Source of the DNA: Rubrobacter marinus
GTDB taxonomy: Bacteria; Actinomycetota; Rubrobacteria; Rubrobacterales; Rubrobacteraceae
Length of the DNA: 64,000 bases
NCBI RefSeq assembly: GCF_011492965.1
Contig: NZ_CP045121.1
Location: 1,116,001 to 1,180,000 of the forward strand
Direction of reading: 5' to 3'
The position numbers and the translations under genes are program-made. Positions 1 through 15,688 of the stretch are shown here, piece by piece. How positions within the stretch are numbered: the first letter of the stretch is position 1; each line of letters starts with the position of its first letter. The notes under the pieces are model-generated. The model made no database searches, was not told the DNA's origin, and saw only the letters and a list, made by a program, of their open reading frames with translations.

Positions 1-2664
<2,664 letters not shown>

Positions 2665-2688
2665 CGGCCAACAGCCGATCGGCTTCGA

Positions 2689-2725
2689 GGAGGGCCGGGC
2701 ACCATGCCCCGGCCCTCCTTCGTGT
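2689..2725 (+). terminator. Rho-independent-type terminator after rpoC
   Basis: A perfect 11-bp GC-rich inverted repeat (2689-2699 with 2708-2718) encloses an 8-base loop and is followed by the T-rich stretch TTCGTGTTCT. It starts 25 bases after the rpoC stop. Confidence 0.75.
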
Positions 2726-2839
2726 TCTCGTCCGCCGGTCCGGAGGCGATCGCGGCGAGTTTTTGGAGTGTTCGAGCCAGATGGGTGAATCTTTTCGGCC
2801 CGCACCGCGTATCTTATATATACGAGGGCTACCGAAGGG

Positions 2840-3244
2840 GTGCTTGCGGACGGGATGCGCGTGATCTCTGATGACCTGCTGGCCTACGCCGCTCCGAAGG
2901 GGGCGAAGGGGAAGTGCCGTGTTCGAGTCTACGAGCCGGACGACCCCAAGCTCGACGCGACCGTGATAATCGCCTCCGAGGTCCCGATAACCCGGGCCGA
3001 GCATTCGGGAGGCGGCGTCCACGATCGCCGCGCGGGTGGCGGCCTCCTTTCACCTCTACGAGAGGCCCGTGTTTATCGACCACCGTCCCCCGAGGACTTC
3101 GAGATGGTCTGGTTCGGGCGTTACCGCGCGCAGGAGATCAGACGCATGGGCCCCCATCTGCTGTGGGACCTCGAGGTGGGCGAGCCCGAGAGGAAGCCCC
3201 TGGACCGCCAGACCGTCGAGGTGCTGGTCGGGCAAGAGGTGTAG
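2840..3244 (+). CDS. Hypothetical protein, probably with two frameshifts
   Basis: This small gene of about 130 residues lies alone between rpoC and the str operon. I do not recognise its family. The N-terminal part reads RVISDDLLAYAAPKG and the C-terminal part contains VWFGRYRAQEIRRMGPHLLW. Between about 3006 and 3090 the sensible frame (SFHLYERPVFIDH) lies in another register, so one shift near 3010 and a compensating one near 3090 are inferred. Possible starts are GTG at 2840 or ATG at 2855. A hairpin pair follows the stop. That composition and the terminator support a real gene, but the function is unknown. Confidence 0.55.
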   Translation: MLADGMRVISDDLLAYAAPKGAKGKCRVRVYEPDDPKLDATVIIASEVPITRAEHSGGGVHDRRAGGGLLSPLREARVYRPPSPEDFEMVWFGRYRAQEIRRMGPHLLWDLEVGEPERKPLDRQTVEVLVGQEV

Positions 3245-3266
3245 CTCCCCGCCGCGCTAGGCCTCG

Positions 3267-3310
3267 GACGCCGGCAAACCGGCGTCGTTTCCGCCCCGGC
3301 AGCCGGGGCG
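3267..3310 (+). terminator. Terminator hairpins after the hypothetical gene
   Basis: A perfect 8-bp stem with a CAAA loop (3267-3274 with 3279-3286) is followed by GTTT. A second short GC hairpin follows at 3293-3310. They separate the small hypothetical gene from the ribosomal promoter. Apart from these and the promoter below, I see no gene between 3245 and 3629. Confidence 0.6.
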
Positions 3311-3487
3311 CGCAAGCATAAACCGGAGCCGCGACGACGCCCGTCCGACGAGTTCGGGGCGCGCCCGTGTGTTACAATACATATCAAGCCGGCCGGTTCG
3401 ATGGGTGCGATTGGACCTATCGCTGCGGTCACGGTCTGGTTCTCCGAGCATCTCGTTGCGGGGTTTCGGGGCGGGGGAGACGGCGCC

Positions 3488-3516
3488 TTGACGTTGGGTT
3501 CTCTTGCGCCTAGAAT
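3488..3516 (+). promoter_or_regulatory. Sigma70-type promoter upstream of rpsL
   Basis: The -35 element TTGACG (3488-3493) and -10 element TAGAAT (3511-3516) are separated by exactly 17 bases. This is the best-formed promoter in the window. It lies about 115 bases before the rpsL start, leaving room for a regulated 5' leader. It is well placed to drive the str-S10-spc-alpha gene run. Confidence 0.7.
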
Positions 3517-3629
3517 CAGGCGTTGCGGTTACGAGTGGTTACATGACCCTTCACGGGTCGGGGCCCGGCCGTTTTGTGGATTTTGTTGTAGGACTTTCAA
3601 TCCCGAGGGACAAGAAAGGGAGGCACGGC

Positions 3630-3998
3630 GTGCCGACGACGAACCAGCTTGTGCGCGACGAGCGCAGGTTGAAAAAGGAGAAGACGGCGACGCCGGCTTT
3701 GCAGGGCTCGCCGCAGAGGCGGGGCGTCTGCACCCGTGTCTCGACGACCACCCCGAAGAAGCCGAACTCGGCGCTCCGCAAGATCGCCAGGGTGCGGCTG
3801 ACCAACGGTATGGAGGTCACGGCCTACGTGCCGGGCGAGGGGCACAACCTCCAGGAGCACTCCGTGGTCCTGGTGCGTGGCGGCCGTGTGAAGGACCTGC
3901 CGGGTGTCCGGTACAAGGTCGTGCGCGGGGCGCTCGACACGCTTGGGGTCAACAATCGCAAGCAGGGCCGCTCCAAGTACGGGACGAAGAAGGCGTAG
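3630..3998 (+). CDS. rpsL: 30S ribosomal protein S12
   Basis: S12 sits at the decoding centre of the small subunit and is the classical streptomycin-resistance site. The 122-residue product contains the signature [17 protein letters not shown] and the [10 protein letters not shown] segment expected of the family. The GTG start is preceded by GGGAGG six bases upstream. It is the first gene of the long translation cluster and is followed 13 bases later by rpsG. Confidence 0.97.
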   Translation: MPTTNQLVRDERRLKKEKTATPALQGSPQRRGVCTRVSTTTPKKPNSALRKIARVRLTNGMEVTAYVPGEGHNLQEHSVVLVRGGRVKDLPGVRYKVVRGALDTLGVNNRKQGRSKYGTKKA

Positions 3999-4011
3999 GG
4001 GAGGGTAGTCC

Positions 4012-4482
4012 ATGCCTAGACGCGCAGCACCGCCGAAAAAGAAGATAGCCGGGGATCCCGTCTACGGGAGCATCACGGTGCAGCAGCTGATCAATAAGAT
4101 CATGCTCGACGGCAAGAAGAGCACGGCCGAGAAGATCGTCTACGACGCCCTCTCTTTTATCGAGGAGCGGACCGGGACGAGCCCGGTGACCGTCCTCAAC
4201 AACGCGCTGGACAACATCCGGCCGCGGCTCGAGGTCAAGAGCCGCAGGGTCGGCGGCGCGACGTACCAGGTGCCGGTCGAGGTGCCGCAGCGCAGGGCCA
4301 ACACGCTGGCGCTCCGCTGGATGGTCGCCTACGCCCGCGCCAGGCGCGAGAAGACGATGGGCGGCAGGCTCGCCGGCGAGATCCTCGACGCGAAGGACAA
4401 CGTCGGGTCGAGCGTGAAGCGCCGCGACGACACGCACCGCATGGCAGAGGCAAACCGCGCGTTCGCACATTACAGGTGGTGA
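4012..4482 (+). CDS. rpsG: 30S ribosomal protein S7
   Basis: S7 nucleates folding of the 16S rRNA 3' major domain and contacts the E-site tRNA. The product has 156 residues, the usual length. It carries the N-terminal MPRR(A)APPKKK basic arm and the conserved [21 protein letters not shown] region. Its position between rpsL and fusA is the standard str-operon order. The frame is intact. Confidence 0.97.
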   Translation: MPRRAAPPKKKIAGDPVYGSITVQQLINKIMLDGKKSTAEKIVYDALSFIEERTGTSPVTVLNNALDNIRPRLEVKSRRVGGATYQVPVEVPQRRANTLALRWMVAYARARREKTMGGRLAGEILDAKDNVGSSVKRRDDTHRMAEANRAFAHYRW

Positions 4483-4493
4483 GGTAGGAGAAA

Positions 4494-6647
<2,154 letters not shown>

Positions 6648-6661
6648 GGAGGAGCCAGAAC

Positions 6662-7860
<1,199 letters not shown>

Positions 7861-7867
7861 GCAGACT

Positions 7868-8178
7868 ATGGCCGTATCCAAGATCAGGATAAAGCTGAAA
7901 GCCTATGACCACGAGGTCATAGACAAGACGGCGAAATCTATTGTGGAGACGGCGGAGCGGACCGGGGCCTTTGTTTTCGGCCCGTCCCTCTGCCGACGAA
8001 GAGGAGCGTCTACACGGTGATCCGCGGTCCCTTCAAGGACAAGGACTCCCGGGAGCACTTCCAGCTCCAGACGCACAAGCGCCTCATAGACATCCAGCAG
8101 CCCACCCCAAGGACCGTCGACTCGCTCCAGCGGCTCGACCTCCCGGCGGGCGTCAACATCGAGATTAAGGCTACCTAA
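7868..8178 (+). CDS. rpsJ: 30S ribosomal protein S10 (one frameshift)
   Basis: S10 is a small-subunit head protein that also serves as NusE in transcription antitermination. The N-terminal half reads [20 protein letters not shown], and the second half resumes in another frame as the family motifs [14 protein letters not shown] and [13 protein letters not shown] single C is missing from the run at 7981-7983, between FGP and the expected PLPTKR. The corrected product is about 103 residues, the usual length. It starts the S10 operon eight bases after tuf. Confidence 0.9.
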
Positions 8179-8182
8179 GGTT

Positions 8183-8796
8183 ATGGCGACTGCAGTATTC
8201 GGGCGCAAGAAGCACATGACCCAGGCCTTCCAGGACGACGGTACGCTCGTGAGCGTGACCGTCATCGAGGTCGAGCCGAACTTCGTCACCGCCGTGCGAA
8301 CGGCGGATGTCGACGGCTACGACGCGGTCCAGGTCGGTTTCGGGACGGTGCCGACGCGCAAGGTGAACAAGCCCACGCGGGGCTGTTCGAGAAGCACGAG
8401 GCCCGCCCGGAGGTACGTCAAGGAGCTCCGCGGCGTCTCCGGCGAGGTGGGCAGCACCATCGGCGCCGACGTCTTCGGCGAGGGCGACAAGGTCCACGTG
8501 ACCGCCGTCTCCAAGGGGAAGGGCTTCCAGGGACGGTCAAGCGCCACGGCTTCGGCCGTGGGCCGGTCTCGCACGGCTCGCACAACGTCCGGGCCCCGGG
8601 CTCGGTCGGCGCTTCGGCGGACCCGTCGAGGATCTTCCCGGGCCAGCGTATGCCGGGGCAGATGGGCAACAGCGGCGTGACGGTCAAGAACCTCCGGGTC
8701 GTGGCCGTGGACGCCGAGAACAACGAGCTCTGGGTGCGCGGCGGGGTGCCGGGCGGCAAGGGCTCGGTCGTCAAGATCCGAAAGGCGGGTGAGTAG
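8183..8796 (+). CDS. rplC: 50S ribosomal protein L3 (three frame disturbances)
   Basis: L3 binds near the 3' end of 23S rRNA and helps shape the peptidyl-transferase centre. Recognisable parts are the start [19 protein letters not shown], the central KGKGFQG motif, [14 protein letters not shown] and the C-terminal [15 protein letters not shown]. Bases are missing in the G run at 8379-8382, near 8405-8412, and in the G run at 8530-8532. The corrected length is about 205 residues, normal for L3. The stop lies two bases before the rplD GTG. Confidence 0.88.
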
Positions 8797-8797
8797 G

Positions 8798-9442
8798 GTG
8801 GCGAAAGCGAACCTGTTCGACGCCGGTAGCGGTCAGTCTTCGGAGCTGGACCTGACGGGCCCGCTCTTCGAGACGGAGCCCAAGGAGCACGTCATACACC
8901 GCGCGGTGGTCGCCGAGCTCGACGCCCGGCGCCGCTTCACGGCCTCGACGAAGGGGCGCAGCGACGTGCAGGGCTCCGGGCGGAAGCTCTACCGCCAGAA
9001 GGGGACCGGCCGGGCGCGCGCGGGCGACATCAAGCCGCCGAACCGCGTCGGCGGCGGTACCTGGGGCGGCCCGAAGCCCAAGAGCGGCTACGGGGCGCAC
9101 AAGAGGATCAACCGCAAGGAGGCCCGGGCGGCGTTTCTCGGCGCCCTCTCCGCGAAGGCTGCTGACGGCGAGCTCTACGTGCTCGACGCTTTAGGCTTCG
9201 AGCGGCCCTCCACCAAGGAGGCCCGGGGTATCTTCGAGCGGATGGGGCTTCAGGGCCCGGTCCTCGTCGTCGTGACGGAGGATGACCAGCACGCTGAGCT
9301 CTCGTTCCGCAACCTGCCTAGGGTTACGGTCGTGCGGCCCTACGAGTACGGGGTCTACGAGCTTTTGAGGGCGCGCGAGGTCGTGTACTCGCGGTCGGCC
9401 TACGAGCGGCTGACGCGCGAGCGTGAGGAGGTCCAGGCTTAA
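8798..9442 (+). CDS. rplD: 50S ribosomal protein L4
   Basis: L4 lines the peptide exit tunnel and in some bacteria represses its own operon. The product of about 214 residues includes [20 protein letters not shown] and the [13 protein letters not shown] loop typical of the family. I prefer the GTG at 8798 because it lies after the rplC stop. An in-frame GTG at 8789 would overlap it. The stop shares one base with the rplW ATG, so translation is probably coupled. Confidence 0.93.
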   Translation: MAKANLFDAGSGQSSELDLTGPLFETEPKEHVIHRAVVAELDARRRFTASTKGRSDVQGSGRKLYRQKGTGRARAGDIKPPNRVGGGTWGGPKPKSGYGAHKRINRKEARAAFLGALSAKAADGELYVLDALGFERPSTKEARGIFERMGLQGPVLVVVTEDDQHAELSFRNLPRVTVVRPYEYGVYELLRAREVVYSRSAYERLTREREEVQA

Positions 9443-9729
9443 TGGATCCGCACCAGGTAATCATCCGTCCGGTCATCTCGGAGAAGAGCTACAACCTCAT
9501 CGAGACCGAGGGGCAGTACACGTTCCAGGTCGACCGGCGGGCGAACAAGAACCAGATCAAGCAGGCCGTCGAGCAGGCGTTCGACGTGAAGGTCCACAAG
9601 GTGAACACGGCGAACATGAAGAGCAAGCCGAAGCGCCAGGGCCTTACCCGCGGTCGCACCGCGAACTGGAAGAAGGCCGTGGTCCGCCTGCAGGCGGGCG
9701 AGCGCATAGAGCTGTTCGAGGGGGTCTAG
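9442..9729 (+). CDS. rplW: 50S ribosomal protein L23
   Basis: L23 sits at the exit-tunnel rim and docks trigger factor and SRP. The 95-residue product begins [16 protein letters not shown] and contains [18 protein letters not shown], both typical of bacterial L23. It overlaps the end of rplD by one base. The length is normal and the frame intact. Confidence 0.96.
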   Translation: MDPHQVIIRPVISEKSYNLIETEGQYTFQVDRRANKNQIKQAVEQAFDVKVHKVNTANMKSKPKRQGLTRGRTANWKKAVVRLQAGERIELFEGV

Positions 9730-9733
9730 GAGC

Positions 9734-10573
9734 GTGCCAGCGAGACGCTACAGGCCGACGAGCGCGGGCCGGAGGAACTCTTCGGTCCTCACGCGCGACT
9801 CGGTCACGAGGGAGAAGCCGGAGAAGGGCCTCGTAAAGAAGCTCCACAAGACGGGCGGGCGGAACAACAAGGGACGCATCACCACCCGTCACATCGGGGG
9901 CGGCCACAAGAGGCGCTACCGGCTCATAGATTTCAAGCGCAACAAGGACGGGGTCCCCGCCACGGTCGCCGCGGTCGAGTACGATCCGAACCGTTCGGCG
10001 AACATCGCGCTGCTCCACTACCACGACGGCGAGAAGCGCTACATTCTGGCGCCGCGCAACCTGACGGTCGGGAGCATCGTGATGAGCGGCCCGGACGCCG
10101 ACGTCGACGTCGGCAACGCGCTGCCGCTGAACCGCATACCGGTCGGTACGGTGATCCACAACGTCGAGCTCGAGCCGGGCCGCGGCGCGCAGATGGCGCG
10201 CAGCGCGGGCACGAGCGCTCAGCTTACGGCGCGCGAGGGCGCGTACGTGACGCTGCGGCTCCCCTCCGGTGAGCGGCGCAGGGTCCGTTCGGAGTGCCGG
10301 GCGACGGTCGGGGTGGTCGGCAACCAGTCGCACCAGAACGTGCGCTGGGGGAAGGCCGGCCGCAAGCGCCACCTCGGCATCAGGCCGACGGTGCGCGGCA
10401 CGGTCATGAACCCGGTCGACCACCCGCACGGCGGTGGCGAGGGCAAGTCGACGCCGGGCAGGGCGCCGGTCAGTCCGACGGGCAAGCTCGCCCAGGGCTC
10501 GCCCACGCGTAAGAAGCACAAGCCGTCGGACGCGCTGATCGTCCGAAGGCGTCGTAAGGGAAGGAGGCGCTAG
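9734..10573 (+). CDS. rplB: 50S ribosomal protein L2
   Basis: L2 is a core 23S rRNA-binding protein needed for subunit joining and peptidyl transfer. The 279-residue product starts at GTG and contains the conserved GRNNxG-type segment ([13 protein letters not shown]), [18 protein letters not shown] and a basic C-terminus. HPHGGGEG includes the histidine long linked to peptidyl-transferase function. The frame is intact. Confidence 0.97.
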   Translation: MPARRYRPTSAGRRNSSVLTRDSVTREKPEKGLVKKLHKTGGRNNKGRITTRHIGGGHKRRYRLIDFKRNKDGVPATVAAVEYDPNRSANIALLHYHDGEKRYILAPRNLTVGSIVMSGPDADVDVGNALPLNRIPVGTVIHNVELEPGRGAQMARSAGTSAQLTAREGAYVTLRLPSGERRRVRSECRATVGVVGNQSHQNVRWGKAGRKRHLGIRPTVRGTVMNPVDHPHGGGEGKSTPGRAPVSPTGKLAQGSPTRKKHKPSDALIVRRRRKGRRR

Positions 10574-10576
10574 TCG

Positions 10577-10858
10577 ATGACGAGATCGTCGAAGAAGGCG
10601 CCGTTCGTGGAGGAGCGCTTGATGGAGCGCATCCTCCGCATGAACGAGAACAACGAGCGGCGGATGCTCAAGACGTGGAGCCGGGCGAGCGTCATCTACC
10701 CGGAGTTTGTCGGCCACACCGTCGCGGTGCACGACGGGCGCAAGCACGTGCCCGTGTTCTGCACCGAGAGCATGGTCGGCCACAGGCTCGGCGAGTTCGC
10801 CCCGACGCGGACGTTCCGGACGCACGTAAAGAGCGACCGGACCGCGAGGAGGCGATAG
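10577..10858 (+). CDS. rpsS: 30S ribosomal protein S19
   Basis: S19 is a head protein that pairs with S13 and touches the intersubunit bridge. The 93-residue product contains [20 protein letters not shown] and [13 protein letters not shown], both diagnostic. The stop is two bases before the rplV start. Confidence 0.96.
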   Translation: MTRSSKKAPFVEERLMERILRMNENNERRMLKTWSRASVIYPEFVGHTVAVHDGRKHVPVFCTESMVGHRLGEFAPTRTFRTHVKSDRTARRR

Positions 10859-10859
10859 C

Positions 10860-11231
10860 GTGAAGGCCGTAGCCAAGTTCGTGAGGATCGCGCCGAGGAA
10901 GGCGCGCCTCGTGGCGGACGAGATCCGTGGTAAGAGCTACCCGGAGGCCCGCGCCACCCTCATGTACACCAACAAGCGCGCCGCGGAGATCGTCGGCGGC
11001 GTCGTGAACAGCGCCGCCGCCAACGCGGAGCACAACTCGGACGCGAACCCGGACGAGCTCGTGGTTCGGACGGTCAAGATAGACGAGGGTCCGACCATCA
11101 AGCGCTACCGTCCGCGCGCGATGGGCCGGGCGACCATGATCCGCAAGCGGACCAGCCACATCACCGTGGAACTGGAAGCCCCGGTGGGCGCTACCGTCAC
11201 GGTAGACACGCCCGAGGGCGAGGAGGAGTAG
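10860..11231 (+). CDS. rplV: 50S ribosomal protein L22
   Basis: L22 spans the large subunit and its loop reaches the exit-tunnel constriction where macrolides act. The 123-residue product reads [20 protein letters not shown] at the N-terminus and [12 protein letters not shown] in the extended hairpin, matching the family. The start is GTG. A short acidic tail (PEGEEE) follows the core domain. Confidence 0.96.
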   Translation: MKAVAKFVRIAPRKARLVADEIRGKSYPEARATLMYTNKRAAEIVGGVVNSAAANAEHNSDANPDELVVRTVKIDEGPTIKRYRPRAMGRATMIRKRTSHITVELEAPVGATVTVDTPEGEEE

Positions 11232-11232
11232 T

Positions 11233-11898
11233 TTGGGTCAGAAAATACATCCCGAGGGCTTCAGGCTCGGTGTCAAGCGCAAGGGCGACAAGGTCGACTT
11301 CAAGAGCAGCTGGTACTCCGACCGCGACTTCGCGGACCTGCTCGGCGAGGACCTGAAGGTCCGCGACCACATCGAGAAGAAGCTCAGGCGCGCGGGGATC
11401 GCGAACATCACGATCCGCAAGGCCGCCGAGCAGGGCGAGGTCGCCGTGGACATCTACACGGCCCGGCCCGGCATCGTGATCGGCAAGGGCGGCAGCGAGG
11501 TCGACGCGCTCCGCAACGAGCTTCAGGACCTGACCCGCAAGAAGGTCCAGGTCAACGTGCGCGAGGTCTCGCGTCCGGAGCTCAACGCGCAGCTCGTCGC
11601 CGAGTCCATCGCCGAGCAGCTCGAGGGCAGGGCGGCGTTCCGGAGGACCATGAAGCGGGCGCTCACGAGCGCGATGCGCTCCGGGGCCGAGGGTTGCCGC
11701 ATTCGGTGCGGCGGGCGTCTCGGCGGCATCGAGATGAGCCGCGAGGAGACCATCTCCGAAGGACGGGTGCCGCTGCACACGCTGGACGCGGACATCGAGT
11801 ACGGGTTCAAGGAGGCCAAGACCCAGATGGGCCAGATCGGGGTAAAGGTCTGGATCAACCACGGGGTTCACGACGACTTCGCGGATGGGGGCCGTTAA
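11233..11898 (+). CDS. rpsC: 30S ribosomal protein S3
   Basis: S3 guards the mRNA entry channel. The 221-residue product begins at TTG ([13 protein letters not shown]). It carries the KH RNA-binding loop in [13 protein letters not shown], followed by the C-terminal domain with CGGRLGG and the IDYGF-type ending [14 protein letters not shown]. It lies one base after the rplV stop. The frame is intact. Confidence 0.96.
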   Translation: MGQKIHPEGFRLGVKRKGDKVDFKSSWYSDRDFADLLGEDLKVRDHIEKKLRRAGIANITIRKAAEQGEVAVDIYTARPGIVIGKGGSEVDALRNELQDLTRKKVQVNVREVSRPELNAQLVAESIAEQLEGRAAFRRTMKRALTSAMRSGAEGCRIRCGGRLGGIEMSREETISEGRVPLHTLDADIEYGFKEAKTQMGQIGVKVWINHGVHDDFADGGR

Positions 11899-11901
11899 GC
11901 C

Positions 11902-12318
11902 ATGCTGGTACCGAAGAAGCTCAAGTACAGGAAGCCCCACCGGGGCAGGATGCGGGGTCTCGCCAAGGGCGGGACGGAGATCGAGTTCGGCGAGTACGGG
12001 CTCCAGGCGCTCGAGGCGTCCTGGATCACCAACCGCCAGATCGAGGCCGCCCGTATCGCTATGACCAGGAAGATCAAGCGTGGCGGTAAGGTGTGGATCA
12101 ACATCTTCCCGCACAAGCCGGTGACCAAGAAGCCGGCCGAGACCCGGATGGGGAGCGGCAAGGGTAGCCCGGAGGGCTACGTCGCCGTGGTCAAGCCGGG
12201 GCGCATGATGTTCGAGATGAGCGGGGTGGGGGAGGAGCTCGCTCGCGAGGCGATGATGCTCGCGGCGCAGAAGCTCCCGATAAAGACCCGCTTCGTGGTC
12301 CGTGGAGGTGTGCAGTAG
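11902..12318 (+). CDS. rplP: 50S ribosomal protein L16
   Basis: L16 organises the A-site tRNA pocket of the large subunit. The 138-residue product contains [17 protein letters not shown] and [17 protein letters not shown], both family hallmarks. Its stop overlaps the rpmC start by one base. Confidence 0.97.
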   Translation: MLVPKKLKYRKPHRGRMRGLAKGGTEIEFGEYGLQALEASWITNRQIEAARIAMTRKIKRGGKVWINIFPHKPVTKKPAETRMGSGKGSPEGYVAVVKPGRMMFEMSGVGEELAREAMMLAAQKLPIKTRFVVRGGVQ

Positions 12319-12515
12319 TGAAGGTCGCCGAGGTGCGGGAGCTCGGGGTCGAGGAGCTCGAGCGCCGCGTCGCAGAGACGCGGCGGGAGCTCTTCAACCT
12401 GCGCTTCCAGCACGCGACGGGGCAGTTGGAGAACACGGGGCAGCTCAGGGAGGTCAAGCGGAACATCGCTCGGCTCCTGACCGTCCTGAACAAGAAGCAG
12501 CGGGAGAACGCATAG
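12318..12515 (+). CDS. rpmC: 50S ribosomal protein L29
   Basis: L29 is a small two-helix protein at the exit-tunnel rim beside L23. The 65-residue product ([17 protein letters not shown] at the start, [16 protein letters not shown] in the middle) has normal length. It starts with GTG and shares single bases with both neighbours (rplP and rpsQ), which suggests tight translational coupling. Confidence 0.95.
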   Translation: MKVAEVRELGVEELERRVAETRRELFNLRFQHATGQLENTGQLREVKRNIARLLTVLNKKQRENA

Positions 12516-12928
12516 TGACGGAAGAAAGGGAGAACCAGCAGGAGGGGACGCAGGCGACGGAGCCCGTCGTCAACGACGTCCCCCCCGGGGAGACCGTAGA
12601 GGCGGGTCTGGACACCGGCCCGGCCAAGGGCCCGGCGCTGGACCAGGACGAGGGCCCGATACAGGACCCGCAGTCCGAGAGGAACACCCGCAAGGAGCGG
12701 GTCGGTCTCGTGGTCGGCGACAAGGCCCAGAAGACCGTGACCGTCTCCGTCGAGACGCTCGTGAGGCACCCCAAGTACAAGAAGCGCGTCAGGAGCTCCA
12801 AGAAGTTCATGGTGCACGACGAGGGGAACACCGCGCGCGTCGGGGACACGGTCCGGATCATCGAGACGCGTCCGCTCTCCGCCAAGAAGCGGTGGCGCCT
12901 CGCCAACATCATCTCGAGGGCCGAGTAG
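12515..12928 (+). CDS. rpsQ: 30S ribosomal protein S17 with a long acidic N-terminal extension
   Basis: S17 is a primary 16S rRNA-binding OB-fold protein. The C-terminal 80 residues ([20 protein letters not shown] to [15 protein letters not shown] [12 protein letters not shown]) are ordinary S17. The first 55 or so residues from the GTG at 12515 form an acidic, Pro/Gln/Thr-rich segment with no predicted fold, giving 137 residues against the usual 80-90. The GTG overlaps the rpmC stop by one base, exactly like the neighbouring junctions. No other start codon lies close to the S17 core, so the extension is probably translated. Confidence 0.93.
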   Translation: MTEERENQQEGTQATEPVVNDVPPGETVEAGLDTGPAKGPALDQDEGPIQDPQSERNTRKERVGLVVGDKAQKTVTVSVETLVRHPKYKKRVRSSKKFMVHDEGNTARVGDTVRIIETRPLSAKKRWRLANIISRAE

Positions 12929-13296
12929 TGATCCAGAACGAGACCAGGCTAAGGGTCGCCGACAACTCGGGGGCGAGGAGCATCCTCACCATCCGGGTCA
13001 TGGGCGGCAGCCGGCGGAGGAACGCCGGCATCGGAGACGTGATCGTGGCGACCGTCAAGGAGGCGACTCCGGGCGGCGGCGTCAAGAAGGGCGAGGTCGT
13101 CAAGGCGGTCGTCGTGAGGACGAAGAAAGAGACGCGGAGGGACGACGGGTCGTACATCCGGTTCGGCGAGAACGCGGGCGTCATCATCAACAACGACGGC
13201 GCGCCGCGCGGGACCCGAATCTTCGGACCGGTCGCCCGCGAGCTCAGGGACAAGGGCTACACGAGGATCATCTCGCTGGCCCCGGAGGTTCTGTAG
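12928..13296 (+). CDS. rplN: 50S ribosomal protein L14
   Basis: L14 lies at the subunit interface and is a docking site for RsfS and translational GTPases. The 122-residue product starts with GTG ([17 protein letters not shown]) and contains [13 protein letters not shown] and [11 protein letters not shown]. Its start overlaps the rpsQ stop. Length and frame are normal. Confidence 0.97.
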   Translation: MIQNETRLRVADNSGARSILTIRVMGGSRRRNAGIGDVIVATVKEATPGGGVKKGEVVKAVVVRTKKETRRDDGSYIRFGENAGVIINNDGAPRGTRIFGPVARELRDKGYTRIISLAPEVL

Positions 13297-13299
13297 ACC

Positions 13300-13611
13300 A
13301 TGGGCTTGAAGATAAGGCGCGGGGACACCGTCATGGTGATCTCCGGCAAGGAGAAGGGCAAGCGCGGCGAGGTCGAGCGGGTCATTCCGAAGAAGAATCG
13401 GGTGGTCGTCGGCGGCGTGAACGTCAGGACGCGCCACGCGAGGCCGAGCCAGCAGAACCAGGAAGGGCTCTTCACGTTCGAGGCCCCGATAGACGCCTCG
13501 AACGTCATGCTCGTCGACGGCGACGGCAACCCCACGCGGGTCGGCTACCGCTTCGACGAGGCCGGGAAGAAGGTCCGCATCAGCAAGAAGTCCGGGAAGG
13601 ATATCGACTAG
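13300..13611 (+). CDS. rplX: 50S ribosomal protein L24
   Basis: L24 initiates large-subunit assembly. The 103-residue product shows the KOW motif region [20 protein letters not shown] followed by [17 protein letters not shown]. It shares its last base with the rplE GTG start. Confidence 0.96.
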   Translation: MGLKIRRGDTVMVISGKEKGKRGEVERVIPKKNRVVVGGVNVRTRHARPSQQNQEGLFTFEAPIDASNVMLVDGDGNPTRVGYRFDEAGKKVRISKKSGKDID

Positions 13612-14153
13612 TGGCGAGGATGAAGGACAAGTACCGGGAGGAGGTAGCCCCGGCGCTGAAGGACCGCTTCAACATCGAGAACGTGATGCGGATCCCGAAG
13701 ATCGAGAAGGTCGTCGTCAACATGGGCGTCGGCGAGGCCGTGGCGAACAGCCGGGCCATGGACGGGGCCATGGAGGACCTCGCCAAGATCACCGGCCAGA
13801 AGCCTCAGTTGCGAAGGGCCCGGAAGAGCATCGCCGGGTTCAAGATCCGCGAGGGCATGCCGGTCGGCGCTCGTGTAACGCTGCGCGGCGAGAGGATGTG
13901 GGAGTTTCTCGACCGCCTCATCTCGATCGCGCTGCCGCGCGTGAGGGACTTCCGGGGCGTCAGCCCGACGGGCTTCGACGGGCGCGGAAACTACGCGCTC
14001 GGCCTCAGGGAGCAGCTGATCTTCCCGGAGATCAACTACGACGAGGTCGACGCGACGCGCGGCCTCGACGTCGCGGTCGTGACGACGGCGGAGACCGACG
14101 ACGAGGCACGGGAGCTCTTGCGGCTCCTCGGGATGCCTTTCCGGACGAGCTAG
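13611..14153 (+). CDS. rplE: 50S ribosomal protein L5
   Basis: L5 anchors 5S rRNA in the central protuberance and contacts P-site tRNA. The 180-residue product contains [32 protein letters not shown] and [17 protein letters not shown], all typical. The GTG start overlaps the rplX stop. Confidence 0.97.
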   Translation: MARMKDKYREEVAPALKDRFNIENVMRIPKIEKVVVNMGVGEAVANSRAMDGAMEDLAKITGQKPQLRRARKSIAGFKIREGMPVGARVTLRGERMWEFLDRLISIALPRVRDFRGVSPTGFDGRGNYALGLREQLIFPEINYDEVDATRGLDVAVVTTAETDDEARELLRLLGMPFRTS

Positions 14154-14165
14154 GAGCGTAAAGAG

Positions 14166-14351
14166 ATGACCAGGAAAGCGTTGTTGGTCAAGCAGAAGAA
14201 GCAGCAGAAGTTCGAGGTGAGGGAGTACAGCCGGTGCCAGCGGTGTGGGCGCTCGCGCGGGTACTACCGCAAGTTCGGGCTGTGCAGGATCTGCTTGAGA
14301 GAGCTGGCGCACGAGGGCAAGATCCCGGGCGTCACGAAGGCGAGTTGGTAG
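14166..14351 (+). CDS. rpsZ: 30S ribosomal protein S14, zinc-binding type Z
   Basis: This is the short zinc-ribbon form of S14. The 61-residue product has two Cys pairs, [20 protein letters not shown], that bind zinc. It lies in the standard spc-operon place between rplE and rpsH. Many actinobacteria also keep a zinc-free paralogue, but none is in this window. Confidence 0.96.
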   Translation: MTRKALLVKQKKQQKFEVREYSRCQRCGRSRGYYRKFGLCRICLRELAHEGKIPGVTKASW

Positions 14352-14358
14352 GTTAGCG

Positions 14359-14757
14359 ATGAGCGTAAACGATCCTATAGCGGACTTCCTTACCCGCATC
14401 CGGAACGCGCATATGGCCCGTCACGACCAGGTCGTGATGCCGCACTCGAAGATGAAGATGGAGGTGGCCCGCATCCTCAAGGAGCAGGGCTACGTCAACG
14501 AAGTCTCCGAGAAGGGCGCGGGCGCCGAGAAGAAGCTCGTGGTCGAGCTGAAGTACGGCCCCGACGGGCGGCGCGCGATCACGGGCCTCCGGCGTATGAG
14601 CCGGCCGGGCAGGCGTGTGTACCGCAAGCAGACGAACATCCCCCGCGTCCTCGACGGGCTCGGGGTGGCGATCCTCTCGACCTCGCGGGGGATTCTCACC
14701 GATCACGAGGCCCGCAGGGCCGGCATCGGTGGCGAAGTCCTCTGCTTCGTCTACTAG
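14359..14757 (+). CDS. rpsH: 30S ribosomal protein S8
   Basis: S8 binds the central domain of 16S rRNA and represses the spc operon in E. coli. The 132-residue product contains DPIADFLTRIRNAH and the C-terminal ILSTSRGILTDHEARRAGIGG. The frame is intact. Confidence 0.97.
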   Translation: MSVNDPIADFLTRIRNAHMARHDQVVMPHSKMKMEVARILKEQGYVNEVSEKGAGAEKKLVVELKYGPDGRRAITGLRRMSRPGRRVYRKQTNIPRVLDGLGVAILSTSRGILTDHEARRAGIGGEVLCFVY

Positions 14758-14770
14758 GGGGTGATGACTA

Positions 14771-15304
14771 GTGTCTAGAATCGGCAGGGCGCCGGTAACG
14801 GTGCCGAACGGCGTGGAGGTAAACCTCTCGGACCGGGCCATCAACGTGAAGGGGCCGAAGGGCCAGATCGAGGTGCCCGTCGGCCGCGGCGTGACCGTGC
14901 GCCAGGAGGACGGCAGCCTGCAGGTCGACCGCCAGTCCGACTCCCCGGATCACCGGGCGATGCACGGGCTGACGCGGAGCCTCCTCCAGAACGCCGTAAC
15001 GGGCGTGACGGACGGGTTCACCAGGACGCTGCAGATCCAGGGCGTCGGCTACAGGGGTGCGCTGCAGGGGCGCGACATAAACCTGCAGGTCGGCTACTCG
15101 CACCCCGTCGTTGTGGCCCCGCGCGAGGGTATAGACTTCGAGATGCCCAACCCGACCACGATCGTGGTGCGCGGCATAGACAAGCAGCGGGTGGGCCAGC
15201 AGGCGGCGGAGATCCGCAAGGTCCGTCCGCCGGAGCCCTACAAGGGCAAGGGCATCCGTTACAGCGACGAGCAGGTCCGGCGCAAGGTCGGCAAGGCCGG
15301 ATAA
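14771..15304 (+). CDS. rplF: 50S ribosomal protein L6
   Basis: L6 lies near the sarcin-ricin loop where translation GTPases bind. The 177-residue product contains SRIGRAPVTVPNGVEV at the start and the KVRPPEPYKGKGIRY signature near the end. GTG is the start, because the preceding ATG at 14764 runs straight into a stop. Confidence 0.97.
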   Translation: MSRIGRAPVTVPNGVEVNLSDRAINVKGPKGQIEVPVGRGVTVRQEDGSLQVDRQSDSPDHRAMHGLTRSLLQNAVTGVTDGFTRTLQIQGVGYRGALQGRDINLQVGYSHPVVVAPREGIDFEMPNPTTIVVRGIDKQRVGQQAAEIRKVRPPEPYKGKGIRYSDEQVRRKVGKAG

Positions 15305-15321
15305 GGGGAGCGTAAAGAGAT

Positions 15322-15675
15322 ATGGCGGTTACGGAGGCCAAGAGGGCCCAGAAGAACAGGCGCCGGGCGAGGATCCGGCGCAAGATCACCGGCACGGCGG
15401 AGCGCCCACGGCTCTCCGTCTACCGGTCGAACGTCCACATCTACGCCCAGCTTATCGACGATCTGGACGGGCGTACGCTGGCCGCGGCCGACTCTCGCGA
15501 GGTCGAGGGGGCCGAGGACCGCAAGGACGCGGCCCGCAGGGTCGGGGAGCTTATCGCTCGCCGGGCGCTCGATGCGGGGATAGAGATCGCGGTCTTCGAC
15601 CGCGGCGGGAACAAGTACCACGGCCGCGTCGCGGCGCTCGCTGAGGGCGCTCGCGAGACCGGCCTGAAAGTCTAG
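15322..15675 (+). CDS. rplR: 50S ribosomal protein L18
   Basis: L18 helps L5 load 5S rRNA. The 117-residue product has the basic N-terminal arm ([18 protein letters not shown]), followed by [16 protein letters not shown] and [20 protein letters not shown]. Its stop overlaps the Shine-Dalgarno sequence of rpsE. Confidence 0.97.
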   Translation: MAVTEAKRAQKNRRRARIRRKITGTAERPRLSVYRSNVHIYAQLIDDLDGRTLAAADSREVEGAEDRKDAARRVGELIARRALDAGIEIAVFDRGGNKYHGRVAALAEGARETGLKV

Positions 15676-15688
15676 GAGGACACCAGTT

